The notes: a model not told the origin generated them from the sequence alone. A DNA stretch of 64,000 nt from Gammaproteobacteria bacterium (GCA_030066665.1 JASJBD010000001.1:1-64000); one strand, 5' to 3'. Numbered from the stretch's first letter, positions 1-9,232 are shown. A program made the numbers and translations.

Positions 1-77
1 TGTTGACCGTCGAATACCGCCTCGCGCCGGAACACCCGTTTCCGGCTGCTGTCGATGATGCGCTGGCGGTCTATCGC
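1..77 (+). repeat. Inverted repeat, left arm (77 bp, exact)
   Basis: Bases 1-77 are the exact reverse complement of 319-395; base n pairs with base 396-n. Identity breaks at base 78. The repeated stretch encodes the Y-R-L-A-P-E-H part of the esterase. It starts at the very first base of the window, so it may continue outside. A fold-back chimera at a contig end would look like this. Confidence 0.9.
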
Positions 78-855
78 CGGCGTACAGCATCTGCTGCTCG
101 CGACTCGAGCGTGCGATGGCAATGTCGAATTCGTCCAGCGTGTCGTGGGTATCGCCCTGTCCCGTGCGATCCGCGCCGGGCGATATCGCGACCAGCGCGC
201 CCGGCTGCGGCAGCCCCTCATCGCGGACGCGCAAAGCCAGCGCCAGCGTGAGCCCGCCACCGGCGGAATCGCCGAATACGCCAATCCGTCCGGGCTCATA
301 ACCACTTTCCAGTAGCCAGCGATAGACCGCCAGCGCATCATCGACAGCAGCCGGAAACGGGTGTTCCGGCGCGAGGCGGTATTCGACGGTCAACACGGGA
401 ATACCGGACGCGACCCCAACACGGAGGGGCAATACGACGTTGGTCTTCGCCGAACCCAGTACATAGCCACCACCATGAAAGTAGATAAGGGCGCTGCCGT
501 TGGCATCGCGCGACTGACCGTCGCCCCGCATCCAGTAAGCCTCGGCACCAGAAATGTCAGCGCGTTCGAGATCGACACTGAGTCCCGCGCGTTCCGCATT
601 GCGCAGAAACATCTTGCCGAGGAACTCGCGCATGCGCGCCGCAGCGTCGGGGTCTCGCCAGTCGATCCCACCGCGCGGGCGGGGACGCCACGCGCGATAG
701 TAGGCCTGCGCTTCCTCACTGATGGTCGACGGAACCGGCGTTAATGGTTCAGCGGGAGGTGCCGCCTCGTCGACATGTGCGCCAGCGCGTAAGTTGCAAC
801 TGGCAAGCAGTGTTACCAGGAACAACGCGCCGCGATTCCATCGACTTGTGTCCAT
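1..855 (-). CDS. Alpha/beta hydrolase (HSL/esterase family) lipoprotein, partial at left edge
   Basis: Reads leftward from an ATG at 855 with no stop before base 1. The N-terminus is a lipoprotein signal with lipobox L-A-S-C about 20 residues in. The hormone-sensitive-lipase oxyanion motif H-G-G-G-Y, the block Y-R-L-A-P-E-H-P-F-P and the nucleophile elbow G-D-S-A-G-G follow in the right order, so a carboxylic-ester hydrolase anchored in the periplasm is likely. The part carrying the catalytic Asp and His is absent. From base 77 leftward the frame enters an inverted copy of bases 319-395 of this same gene, so residues encoded by 1-77 are not expected to be the true continuation. The authentic gene probably spans 78-855 plus sequence that is missing here. 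Confidence 0.8.
   Translation of the reverse strand, partial: MDTSRWNRGALFLVTLLASCNLRAGAHVDEAAPPAEPLTPVPSTISEEAQAYYRAWRPRPRGGIDWRDPDAAARMREFLGKMFLRNAERAGLSVDLERADISGAEAYWMRGDGQSRDANGSALIYFHGGGYVLGSAKTNVVLPLRVGVASGIPVLTVEYRLAPEHPFPAAVDDALAVYRWLLESGYEPGRIGVFGDSAGGGLTLALALRVRDEGLPQPGALVAISPGADRTGQGDTHDTLDEFDIAIARSSREQQMLYAGDRPPAHHRQQPETGVPARGGIRRST
319..395 (-). repeat. Inverted repeat, right arm (77 bp, exact)
   Basis: This arm lies in its natural context inside the esterase gene on the minus strand, while the partner at 1-77 lies where the C-terminal half of that gene should be. That makes this copy the original and the left arm the displaced one. Confidence 0.9.
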
Positions 856-974
856 GCTATCCCGCCCCCTGTTGTTGTTGTCCGGCTATCGCCCGTAGAG
901 CATACCCCGCTCTGGTGAAAAGGCGTAAACTCGAATGCGCCCAATCAACAAGTAACACCAAGGGAGAAACCGTG

Positions 975-2672
975 ATGCTGCTCCCACGCCTTGCGCTGAT
1001 CGGTCTGTTACTGCCGGGTCTAAACGCACTGGCCCAGTTTCACGATCCCCGCGCTTTGTCTGCGGATCCTGCCACCGCGACCGGCCCGATCGCGCCGAGC
1101 CTGACTGGCCTCGGCGACTACAGTCGCGCGCTGTCGAGTAAAGACGAAGCTTCCGCGCGCTTCTTCAACCAGGGTTTACGCCTGACCTACGCGTTTAACC
1201 ATTCAGAAGCCCTGCGCGCATTCAAGGAGGCCATTCGTCTCGATCCGGGCAATGCGATGGCGTACTGGGGCTGGGCACTGGTGCTCGGACCGAATCTGAA
1301 TCTGCCGATGCAACCGTCGCTCAATGATTCTGCGCACGCAGCAATCCAACAAGCCGTTGCGCTTAAGGGCAAAGTGTCGACGCGTGAGGCGGCCTTTATC
1401 GATGCACTCGCGACCCGCTATGCGGCTGACGCACCGGAGGATCGCAGCGCGCTCGACACGGCTTATGCCGATGCCATGGCAGCGCTGGTAGCTCGCTACC
1501 CCGACGATCTCGACGCCGCAACGCTTTACGCGGCGGCGCTGATGAACCTGAGCCCGTGGGACTACTGGTTCCCGGACGGCAAACCCTATCCGCGGACCGT
1601 GACTGTAATAGCGATGCTGGAGTCCGTGCTGGAACGTGACCCCGCCCATCCAGGCGCATTGCACTACTACATTCATGCCGTGGAAGCCCAGCGGCCCAAC
1701 GATGGCGTGCAGGCTGCCGACACGCTGCGCGACCTGATGCCTGCTGCGGGTCACATGGTGCACATGCCGTCGCATATCTACATGCGCGTCGGTCGCTTCG
1801 CGGATGGCTACGACGTCAATGTCGCGGCGACAGCAGCCGATGAAGACTATATCGCCCAGTGCCGGGCGCAGGGTCTTTACCCGGTCGGCTATTACCCGCA
1901 CAACCTGCATTTCCTGGTCTGGGCCGCCACGCTGCAGGGCCGTAGTGCGGTGGCGCTGGAACATGCGCGCAAAATGCAGCACGACATGCCCGGTTTTCTC
2001 GAGCTGCAGGGCGACGTGCCGCGGAACGTGACAGGGGACGCCTGGCGCATTCACGAGCACTTCATGAGCCAAACGCTCTACACGCTGGTGCGCTTCGGCC
2101 GCTGGCAGGAAATTTTGCGCCAGGCAGCGCCACCCGAATCAGCGCGCTTCATGACCGGCATTCATCACTACGCCCGCGGCATGGCGCTCGCCAATACTGG
2201 CCAGGTCGACGCGGCCCGCGCCGAACTCGACACGCTCAGCGCGATCCCGGATGAGGACGGCATGGCAGATTACTGGATCAATGCCAGTTCGGCGAGCAGC
2301 CTGCTGGACATCGCCGCCGAGATCCTGGATGCGGAAGTTGCCGCGGCGGCTGGCGACGAGGAGCGCGCCATTGCGCGACTGGAAAAGGCCGTCCGCCTGC
2401 AGGACAGCCTCGCGTACACCGAACCACCCGACTGGTATTTCCCGACGCGTCACTTCCTGGCCGCCGCGCTGCTCGCCGCCGACCGACCGGCGGAGGCGGA
2501 AGCAGTCTACTGGGCCGATCTCAAACAGAATCCTGACAATGGCTTCGCGTTGTTCGGCCTGGTGCAGGCGCTGCAGATCCAGGGTCGGACCGACGCGGCG
2601 GCGGCGGTGCGCGAGCGCTTCGATTTGGCATGGCAGGCAGCGGACGTCCAGTTAACCAGCTCGCGATACTGA
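975..2672 (+). CDS. Exported tetratricopeptide-repeat protein
   Basis: About 565 residues. The ATG at 975 is chosen because a purine-rich site (agggaga) lies 7 bases upstream and a clean Sec signal peptide follows, with likely cleavage after A-L-A. TPR-like helices occur near residues 50-100 (F-N-Q-G-L..., A-L-R-A-F-K-E-A-I-R-L-D-P) and again near the C-terminus. Between them lie conserved-looking histidine clusters: H-Y-Y-I-H-A-V-E, H-M-V-H-M-P-S-H-I-Y and Y-P-H-N-L-H-F. Such spacing could form a metal or catalytic site, but that is inference. I recognise the architecture as that of periplasmic TPR proteins of unknown function. It reads in the same direction as the LLM gene 18 bases downstream and may be co-transcribed with it. 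Confidence 0.85.
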   Translation: MLLPRLALIGLLLPGLNALAQFHDPRALSADPATATGPIAPSLTGLGDYSRALSSKDEASARFFNQGLRLTYAFNHSEALRAFKEAIRLDPGNAMAYWGWALVLGPNLNLPMQPSLNDSAHAAIQQAVALKGKVSTREAAFIDALATRYAADAPEDRSALDTAYADAMAALVARYPDDLDAATLYAAALMNLSPWDYWFPDGKPYPRTVTVIAMLESVLERDPAHPGALHYYIHAVEAQRPNDGVQAADTLRDLMPAAGHMVHMPSHIYMRVGRFADGYDVNVAATAADEDYIAQCRAQGLYPVGYYPHNLHFLVWAATLQGRSAVALEHARKMQHDMPGFLELQGDVPRNVTGDAWRIHEHFMSQTLYTLVRFGRWQEILRQAAPPESARFMTGIHHYARGMALANTGQVDAARAELDTLSAIPDEDGMADYWINASSASSLLDIAAEILDAEVAAAAGDEERAIARLEKAVRLQDSLAYTEPPDWYFPTRHFLAAALLAADRPAEAEAVYWADLKQNPDNGFALFGLVQALQIQGRTDAAAAVRERFDLAWQAADVQLTSSRY

Positions 2673-2690
2673 GGCGGAACGACACGCAGC

Positions 2691-3776
2691 ATGGACATCG
2701 ACATCATCCTGGAGGCCGACACCACACCGCAGCAAATGCGTGAGCTGGCTGTCGCGGCGGAAAAAATCGGTATCCGCGCGCTCTGGGCCTCCAACTACCA
2801 CCAATATTGGGATCCCTTTGTCTGCACGGTACCGGCTGCAGAGGTGACGTCGAAGATCCTGATTGGCCCGCTCGCCGTGAGCCCCTGGGAATTACACCCG
2901 CTAAAGATGGCCAATGCGCTGTTGAGCCTGAACGAAATCGCCGCCGGCCGGGCCATGATCGCCATTGGCGGCGGCGGCGGCGTATTTGGCGCCATCGGCT
3001 GGAAGGCTGACCCGGACGGCGATGCCTGGCCGATCAAACTACCCACCCAGGTCATGCGTACCCCGCCGCGACGCGTACGCGGCGTACGCGAGGCCATCGA
3101 AGTGCTAAAACTGGCACGGAGCGGCCAGATGCAGATGGGTTACCCGGGCGGTGTATTCGATATCAACCGGCCATTCCAGATGGCCTGGGCCGAACACGGG
3201 GGTCCGCTCGTTTACGGTGCCTGCAGCGGGCCCGGCATGATTCGAATGGGGGCGCGCGTCGCGGACGGCATTCAGTTCAGCGACTTCACCGTCGACATGA
3301 TGCCGGAGGCCATGGATAACGTGCGGGCCGGACTCGCGAAGCGGGACGAACCGGCGGAGAATTTCCGCATCGGCAATTTCTGGGCCTGGCACATCAAGCC
3401 CGAGCGCGACGTCGGCATGTGGGAGGCGCGCCGGGAATTGATCTGGCGCGGCGCAGTGATCAGCAAGGACGCGGAGGAGCTGCGACACTATTGCGACGAC
3501 GATGACGAACTCCAGCTAATCATGGACAACTGGAACAATTTCCGGAAAGCCAACTGGACGCGCAGCGGCGAGGTCGAGGGCGTACCGCAGGAACTGGTGC
3601 ACCGGCTCGTCGACGGGATGGCCTCGGCCGGCGGCTTCGAGGACCTCGACGGGGAAATCGAACGGTTCCTGGCTTTCAAGAAGGCGGGGCTGACGGAATT
3701 GTCGTTGCGCCTGCATGATGATCCGATGGATGCGTTGCAGGTCATCGGCGAACGCGTGCTGCCGGCAGTCAGATAG
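2691..3776 (+). CDS. LLM-class flavin-dependent oxidoreductase
   Basis: A 361-residue cytosolic protein of the luciferase-like monooxygenase superfamily, a TIM barrel using reduced FMN or F420. The N-terminal barrel strand (M-D-I-D-I-I-L-E), the W-E-L-H-P block and the L-N-E-I-A-A-G-R segment followed by a Gly-rich loop are typical. The protein is clearly paralogous to the convergent gene at 4550-5563, with the block S-P-W-E-L-H-P shared exactly. The substrate cannot be read from the sequence. It is followed after 12 bases by a membrane-anchored hydrolase, its likely operon partner. Confidence 0.85.
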   Translation: MDIDIILEADTTPQQMRELAVAAEKIGIRALWASNYHQYWDPFVCTVPAAEVTSKILIGPLAVSPWELHPLKMANALLSLNEIAAGRAMIAIGGGGGVFGAIGWKADPDGDAWPIKLPTQVMRTPPRRVRGVREAIEVLKLARSGQMQMGYPGGVFDINRPFQMAWAEHGGPLVYGACSGPGMIRMGARVADGIQFSDFTVDMMPEAMDNVRAGLAKRDEPAENFRIGNFWAWHIKPERDVGMWEARRELIWRGAVISKDAEELRHYCDDDDELQLIMDNWNNFRKANWTRSGEVEGVPQELVHRLVDGMASAGGFEDLDGEIERFLAFKKAGLTELSLRLHDDPMDALQVIGERVLPAVR

Positions 3777-3788
3777 GAGTTTTCGAGC

Positions 3789-4541
3789 GTGCTGCGAGTC
3801 TTGGTAAAAATCGTTGGGGTGCTGCTGCTGATCGTGATCGGCAGTGTGGCGATGCTATACATCGTCGATGGCCAACCGCGGCCCGAGACCCGGGCGTTTC
3901 TCGAAGGTGACGGCTATACATCGACCATCAACGACGACGGCAGCCTGCTGTTCACGCCGGCGCAACCGAATGGCCGCGGCCTGCTGATCCTGCATGGCGC
4001 GCTGATCAAGCCATTGAGTTACGCGAATACCGCCGCCTATTTCGCCCAGCGCGGCTATACCGTCTACTTGCCGTACGGTGGGAGTGTCACCCGGTTACCG
4101 CTTGCCGCGCTCGAATCGACCGCCGCGTGGCTGGCAGCATCGCCCATCGACGACTGGGTCGCCATTGGGCATTCGCTGGGCGGCATGAGCACGCTGATGC
4201 TGGTGTCAGACCACCCGGAGGCCAAAGTCCGCGCGGCGGCCCTGTGGGCAGCCGGCATGCCCAGCGATTTCAGCAACCTGGGGTTACCGGTGCTCTATCT
4301 CTGGGGCGACAGTGACGGCATCCTGCCGCAGGAGCGTTTCGAAGACGGCAAGCGGTATCTGCCTCCCGACACGCAATACGAAACCGTGGCAGGTGCCAAT
4401 CACCGCGATTTCGCGATGTACACACACCAGTTCTTCGATCGCGACGGCCAATTGGGATGGGAACGGCAGATCGCTATCGCGAACGCCCTCACGGACGAGT
4501 TCTTCAACGCGCAAGCCACCAGTTCGACGGCGCCGCTCTGA
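3789..4541 (+). CDS. Membrane-anchored alpha/beta hydrolase
   Basis: 250 residues from a GTG at 3789; the ribosome site aggag overlaps the stop codon of the upstream LLM gene, implying translational coupling. Residues 1-25 form one hydrophobic signal-anchor. The rest is a small alpha/beta hydrolase: oxyanion region L-I-L-H-G-A, nucleophile elbow G-H-S-L-G-G, an aspartate in the strand L-Y-L-W-G-D-S-D and the catalytic His in G-A-N-H-R-D-F. The catalytic domain should sit on the periplasmic face. It ends 8 bases before the stop of the convergent gene on the other strand. Confidence 0.85.
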   Translation: MLRVLVKIVGVLLLIVIGSVAMLYIVDGQPRPETRAFLEGDGYTSTINDDGSLLFTPAQPNGRGLLILHGALIKPLSYANTAAYFAQRGYTVYLPYGGSVTRLPLAALESTAAWLAASPIDDWVAIGHSLGGMSTLMLVSDHPEAKVRAAALWAAGMPSDFSNLGLPVLYLWGDSDGILPQERFEDGKRYLPPDTQYETVAGANHRDFAMYTHQFFDRDGQLGWERQIAIANALTDEFFNAQATSSTAPL

Positions 4542-4549
4542 CCGTTCGA

Positions 4550-5563
4550 CTAACACAGCGCGGGAATGACCCGCTCGCCAATCAACCGAATCCCGTGTTC
4601 CTGGTGTTTCTTCAGCTCCAGCGAAACTTCCTGGATGCCGGCCGCTTTCATGTCGAGCAAGTGCTCGATCACGTGATCCATGTCGTCGACGCTCGCGGTG
4701 AGGGTCAGGTGATCGACACAGTCATCCAGCAGGCGATCAGGTAGCCCGTCGACCGAGTCCTCGTCTTTCGCGGCCATCGCGTAGATCTGCGGAATGAATT
4801 TCAGCAGCGTGTCGAAATCCTCGGCGCTCATGAACTCCCGCGTCATGTACTCGCGGAACAGCGCGCGGAAACCGATCCAGCGCTTGGCCTCATGACGCGC
4901 TTCGGCCAGATCGTCATACACGTACCAGGCCATGAAATTGTTGAAGCGAAACGCGGCGGGATCGCGGCCAAACTCGCGCAGATGCCCGAGCACGGCGTCA
5001 ATGGCGGGCTTTGCAAGCGTCGGCGACAGGTCACTCATCATGATGCCGTCGGACTTGCGTGCCGACATCTTCAACATCTGCGGCCGATTCGCCGCCGCGT
5101 ATACTGTCGGCGATGGTGCCGTCACCCATTTGGGATCGTAGCCTTCGATCTGATAGAGCTCGCCGTCGTAGCTGAACGGTCGGTTGTGAATCATGCCCTG
5201 CACGATATCGATGGACTCTCGCGTCGCCAGAACTCGACGGCGTTCCGGGGGAAAGCCCAGCGCCATGACGACTTCCCCGCCGGCACCGATGATCGCCTGC
5301 GCCCGGCCGGGACAGATCTCGTTCAGCGTCAGCAGCGCCATGCCCATCCGGAACGGGTGCAGCTCCCAGGGACTCAGGGCAATCGGCCCCAGCCTGATAC
5401 GGCTCGTGGCCCGCGCCGCTTCCGCGAGATTGGTAAATGGGTCCCTGCCGTCCAGGTAGCTGGCGCACCAGATCGCATGAATACCGTGCTGTTCAGCCAG
5501 TACGGCGAGTTCCGCAAGCCGTGACGGCGGCAGGCTCGAGTCCAGCACCAAATCGACATCCAT
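4550..5563 (-). CDS. LLM-class flavin-dependent oxidoreductase (paralogue)
   Basis: About 337 residues. The second ATG (5563) is preferred to the one at 5569: a gggaa site lies 7 bases before it and it aligns with the M-D-I-D start of the paralogue at 2691. It shares with that paralogue the S-P-W-E-L-H-P block, L-N-E-I followed by P-G-R, and the Gly-rich loop. It is convergent with the hydrolase and divergent from the cupin gene. FMN- or F420-dependent oxidation is expected; the substrate is unknown. Confidence 0.85.
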   Translation of the reverse strand: MDVDLVLDSSLPPSRLAELAVLAEQHGIHAIWCASYLDGRDPFTNLAEAARATSRIRLGPIALSPWELHPFRMGMALLTLNEICPGRAQAIIGAGGEVVMALGFPPERRRVLATRESIDIVQGMIHNRPFSYDGELYQIEGYDPKWVTAPSPTVYAAANRPQMLKMSARKSDGIMMSDLSPTLAKPAIDAVLGHLREFGRDPAAFRFNNFMAWYVYDDLAEARHEAKRWIGFRALFREYMTREFMSAEDFDTLLKFIPQIYAMAAKDEDSVDGLPDRLLDDCVDHLTLTASVDDMDHVIEHLLDMKAAGIQEVSLELKKHQEHGIRLIGERVIPALC

Positions 5564-5641
5564 GGGCATTTCCCGTTGTTACGAAACCGTTTGTGCAACA
5601 GCTGCGAAAAGATCATCACGGTTCCACAAGGGAAAGCAAGT

Positions 5642-6511
5642 ATGGCAACGCCAATGGACCATGTTCTGGACTACGCTCATGGCCGCGCGTCGGTAACGGC
5701 GCCACGCCAGGCGCGGAGCACGGGACAGCGCCTGCTGGAACAACCAGCCATTTTTGACTACCAGGATTTCTGGCAACACACGCTGCCCATGCTGGACGTT
5801 ATTCGCGCCCGCTACGGGCATCTACGGGTTGACCAGCTCGGTGGCAGCTACGGCTGGTCGGTGCGCAATGACGAGCGACATGGCTATAACAGTCTCGCCG
5901 TCAAAACCATGGCCGAATACATCGATGCTTTCCGCGCTGGCGCCGCCGATCTGCCGTATCTGCGCCACATTTCAGTCAATCGCTGCATGCCGGCCCTGCG
6001 CAGTTACATGCGCCACCCCGCCGCATTCGAGCCCAACTGGGTGTCGGCACGGTGGCTGGACCGCCTCGGCGGCCCGGAGATTTTCGTTGGCCGCGCGGGC
6101 ACGAAATTTGGTTGCCTGCACCAGGACCACGCCAGCGTCCATATCGGTTTCGTGCAGTTACAGGGAGAAAAGGAGTTCGTGCTTTTCCCTCCCGATGATG
6201 GCCCGCACCTGTACCGGTGGCGCAGCCGGCAGTTTCCCTGCCAGCAGCGAAATTCCTGGTTAACCTATGACGATCTCACCGACTACGGCCGCTATCCACT
6301 ACTGCGACGCACGCACCCGCGTCGACTGGTGTTGCGGGCGGGTCAGGGTTTGCTCGTGCCCGCGGATTGGTGGCACACGACCTTGAACCTGACCGACTGT
6401 GTGAGCTACAGCATCCGCATCGTCAATGGATCGAACATCGGGCGCGTACTGAAACAGCACATCAAAGGTATTGGCCGGAAAATCGAAATGCGTCGCCAGG
6501 GACGGGACTGA
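5642..6511 (+). CDS. Cupin/JmjC-like (cupin_8) Fe(II)/2-oxoglutarate oxygenase-like protein
   Basis: About 289 residues. The ATG at 5642 is preceded by agggaaag; a longer reading from 5576 has no comparable site. The core resembles cupin_8/FIH-type hydroxylases: an H-x-D pair in C-L-H-Q-D-H, the strand K-E-F-V-L-F-P-P-D-D, and a distal histidine in V-P-A-D-W-W-H-T-T. These three residues would make the iron facial triad. No signal peptide is visible, so it should act in the cytoplasm, perhaps on a protein or small-molecule target. It is divergent from the LLM gene across about 78 bases, which must hold both promoters. Confidence 0.75.
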   Translation: MATPMDHVLDYAHGRASVTAPRQARSTGQRLLEQPAIFDYQDFWQHTLPMLDVIRARYGHLRVDQLGGSYGWSVRNDERHGYNSLAVKTMAEYIDAFRAGAADLPYLRHISVNRCMPALRSYMRHPAAFEPNWVSARWLDRLGGPEIFVGRAGTKFGCLHQDHASVHIGFVQLQGEKEFVLFPPDDGPHLYRWRSRQFPCQQRNSWLTYDDLTDYGRYPLLRRTHPRRLVLRAGQGLLVPADWWHTTLNLTDCVSYSIRIVNGSNIGRVLKQHIKGIGRKIEMRRQGRD

Positions 6512-6573
6512 TTAACCGGTCAGGAAATACTGTGGCAGCCAGGACGACTGCCACAGATTTCCATTCACTATTT

Positions 6574-7734
6574 TCAGGCGGCTCCCGCCTTAATTTCACT
6601 GTCACGCCTGGCTGAGCCGACCATGGCGGGATCACCAGGCTGCAGCGGTACCGGGTCCAGGACCCAGTTGCCGGACTCGCGGCGCGCAGGGCAAGGGATC
6701 GTAAACGCAATATCGCCTGCTTTGTCTTTCATCGTCCTGAAGTCGATTCGCCAGCCGCGCGCGTCCCAGTCCTTCAGGTAATCACGATAACGCACGACCG
6801 CCGTATCGCCGGGCACGAGGATCTCCTTCGTATTCGTTTCCGGTGTACGCACCGGGTGCAGTCGCTCCAGGATCGCAACGTCTTCCTCGACGACTTCCAG
6901 CGTGACTTGCTCCACGCGGTCATCGTGCTTGTCCTCCATGAGCCAGTTGCGCATGTTGACGAAGAAGAGCCGTGTGCTCTTGTCATCCACCGGCGCTTCG
7001 AAAATATACTGGTGGAAGGAGTTTTCCTCTGTCAGGTCAATCCAGGTAACCAATTGATTCGGGCCCTGGTGCCAGGAACCGGCCGACCCCAGTTTCTTGC
7101 CATGTTTTTCATCGGCCAGGTCGGTGTTCTCGTCCTTGTCGCCGCCGAATTTCAGGTAGAACTTGCTACCCCAAGGGATATCTTCCATCGGCACCGGTTC
7201 TTTCTGTTTTTCCTCGGCCAGCATCGGCGCGCCCTGTTTGGGATGCACGAACTGGTTGTGAATTGGATCGAGGCCGTTTTCCATCGATCGCTCGTAGTAG
7301 GCGTTCAGGTTGATGACATAGAGCTGCGCTTTCCACGACGGATCGTCGTACTCCTCGATGTCGTACAGCGGCGGACGTTCCTCTGCGGGCAAGTCGCCGA
7401 GGAACGCAAATACGATGCCGTACTTGTCCGCGGTCGGGTAAGCATCGACTTTCGCCCGCGCCGGGATTTTCGCGCCGACCAGCGACGGCACGTGCTGACA
7501 CATGCCATCACCGGAAAACTCCCAACCGTGGTAGGGGCAGATTGCCCTGCCCCCGCGGACCCAGCCCGCGCTCAATGACCCACCGCGATGCACGCAGGTG
7601 TCTGCCAGCACGTGGGGCGTGCCATCCTCGTCACGAAAGGCCACGAATGGCAGGCCGAGCAGCTCGACGCGCAGCGGCTTGTCGGCGGTCACTTCTTCAG
7701 AACGGGCAATGGGGTACCAGAAATTGATGTACAT
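6574..7734 (-). CDS. Rieske [2Fe-2S] ring-hydroxylating oxygenase, alpha subunit
   Basis: 386 residues. The Rieske cluster motif is complete: C47-x-H49 and C66-P-Y-H69-G-W. The mononuclear iron site is marked by D-P-I-H-N-Q-F-V-H further on. The C-terminal half is the oxygenase domain. This family inserts O2 into aromatic rings or demethylates substrates such as vanillate. No ferredoxin reductase or beta subunit is adjacent, so it must use partners encoded elsewhere. A weak agggt site precedes the ATG. Confidence 0.9.
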   Translation of the reverse strand: MYINFWYPIARSEEVTADKPLRVELLGLPFVAFRDEDGTPHVLADTCVHRGGSLSAGWVRGGRAICPYHGWEFSGDGMCQHVPSLVGAKIPARAKVDAYPTADKYGIVFAFLGDLPAEERPPLYDIEEYDDPSWKAQLYVINLNAYYERSMENGLDPIHNQFVHPKQGAPMLAEEKQKEPVPMEDIPWGSKFYLKFGGDKDENTDLADEKHGKKLGSAGSWHQGPNQLVTWIDLTEENSFHQYIFEAPVDDKSTRLFFVNMRNWLMEDKHDDRVEQVTLEVVEEDVAILERLHPVRTPETNTKEILVPGDTAVVRYRDYLKDWDARGWRIDFRTMKDKAGDIAFTIPCPARRESGNWVLDPVPLQPGDPAMVGSARRDSEIKAGAA

Positions 7735-7881
7735 GAGTTTGACCCTGTTTCAATAAACGTACAGAGATGTTCGATTTCGGCTAATAATACGCTCACGGCC
7801 TGAGTTTGGATTCGGATTCTGCGTCCGGCCCGTGCGCCGGCACCGTAGAGTGGACGTCAGTGCTCGTCGGCCAGCCGGGAC

Positions 7882-8181
7882 CTAGTGGTCATGATCGTGC
7901 CCGGGCGGCTGGCCATGGCCATGATCATGATGTTCATTGTGATGTTCCGCGTGTGGCACGGCCTGATCAAACATGTGCCCCCGGCGTGTTTTGTGCACCG
8001 GCTTCTCCGCCTGCGGATTACGCCAGCCCTTGCCCTTCAACTGAAATCCAGGCGCGGACAGCAGCTTTCGCAAGGCGGACTGGCCGCACGCAGGGCAGTC
8101 GGTCAGCGGCGGTTCGGACTGCTTCTGCAGCACATCGAACGCATGGCCGCAGGCCTCGCACTGGTAATCGAAAATGGGCAT
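7882..8181 (-). CDS. FmdB-family zinc-ribbon protein with His-rich tail
   Basis: 99 residues. The first 45 are the FmdB-type zinc ribbon: M-P-I-F-D-Y-Q-C-E-A-C-G near the start, then C-P-A-C-G, giving four Cys ligands. The last 25 residues are unusually rich in histidine (H-H, H-D-H-G-H, H-D-H-D-H), in the style of nickel or zinc storage tails. FmdB-like proteins are small regulators of poorly known function. Metal binding by the tail is an inference from composition. Confidence 0.85.
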   Translation of the reverse strand: MPIFDYQCEACGHAFDVLQKQSEPPLTDCPACGQSALRKLLSAPGFQLKGKGWRNPQAEKPVHKTRRGHMFDQAVPHAEHHNEHHDHGHGQPPGHDHDH

Positions 8182-8262
8182 GGGCGCGACTTTCTTCTGT
8201 GTCTTGTGGCCCCTTTATACTGCTTCAGCCCATGCATACCAACCCCGACAGGGAGTAGCACC

Positions 8263-9180
8263 ATGCCGACCCGTCGCAAGTTTCTGCAACAAACCGCCGC
8301 GGCGGCAGCGCTGAGTGCCGGGCTGTCGACCGCCGCCCGCAAGGCCCACGCCGCCGTCGCAACGATCGTCAAACCCATCCCGGCAAGCGGCCAAACCGTA
8401 CCCGTGATTGGCCTCGGGACAAATCGTTACGCCGTCGGGGACCCCGCCGACAACGCCCGCCTGACAGAGACGGTGGCAACGTTTGTCGACAATGGCGGCA
8501 CGGTCATCGACACGGCGCCAATGTACCGGAGCTCGGAAACGATTCTCGGCCGGATCACCGCGGAACTTGGCATCCGCAATGAACTGTTTCTCGCGACCAA
8601 GGCCGACCGGGACGTCGGCGATGGCGGTCGTGAACGGCTGGCGAACTCCTTCCAGCAATTGCAGGCCGACACGCTCGACCTGGTGCAGTCACACAACCTG
8701 CGTGGCGTGGACAGCATGTTGCCGGTACTGCGGGAGCATAAACAGGACGGGCGCATTCGCTACATTGGCATCACGACGTCACGCGTCGCGCAGTTTCCGG
8801 AATTCATCGACGTCATGGAGACTGAGGAACTGGATTTCATCCAGGTGAACTACAGCCTCGCTGATCGCGAGGCTGAAAAACGTATCCTGCCGCTCGCCGC
8901 AGACAAAGGCATGGCGGTGCTTGTCAACTTGCCGCTGGGCCGTGGCCGCCTGTTCAAGACGGTAGGCGAGCAACCGGTACCCAACTGGGCGCAGGAATTC
9001 GATTGCGACAGCTGGGCGCAGTTTTTTCTGAAATACGTGGTATCGCATCCGGCCGTGACCTGTGCGATCCCCGGTATGACCAAGGCACGACACGCGGCCG
9101 ACAATCTCGGGGCGGCCCGGGGGCGGCTGCCGGATGCCGCGCAGCGCCGCCGTCAGGAAACCTGGTTCGCCAGCTTGTAG
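8263..9180 (+). CDS. Tat-exported aldo/keto reductase
   Basis: About 305 residues from the ATG at 8263, preceded by aggga. The N-terminus is a twin-arginine signal (R-R-K-F-L-Q) with an Ala-rich hydrophobic stretch. The catalytic tetrad can be followed: Asp and Tyr in D-T-A-P-M-Y, Lys in A-T-K-A-D, and His in Q-S-H-N. These enzymes reduce carbonyls with NAD(P)H; export would require folding with cofactor first, which fits the Tat route. Confidence 0.88.
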   Translation: MPTRRKFLQQTAAAAALSAGLSTAARKAHAAVATIVKPIPASGQTVPVIGLGTNRYAVGDPADNARLTETVATFVDNGGTVIDTAPMYRSSETILGRITAELGIRNELFLATKADRDVGDGGRERLANSFQQLQADTLDLVQSHNLRGVDSMLPVLREHKQDGRIRYIGITTSRVAQFPEFIDVMETEELDFIQVNYSLADREAEKRILPLAADKGMAVLVNLPLGRGRLFKTVGEQPVPNWAQEFDCDSWAQFFLKYVVSHPAVTCAIPGMTKARHAADNLGAARGRLPDAAQRRRQETWFASL

Positions 9181-9232
9181 CGTCATGGCGGCGGCGGCCG
9201 ACGACCGGTGTCCCAGAGTTGACAAAAGGCGG

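Noticed and set aside
3-251. Plus-strand gene starting at the window edge with Y-R-L-A-P-E-H
   Set aside because: The esterase-like residues come from the inverted copy of the minus-strand gene; the frame loses all similarity after base 77.
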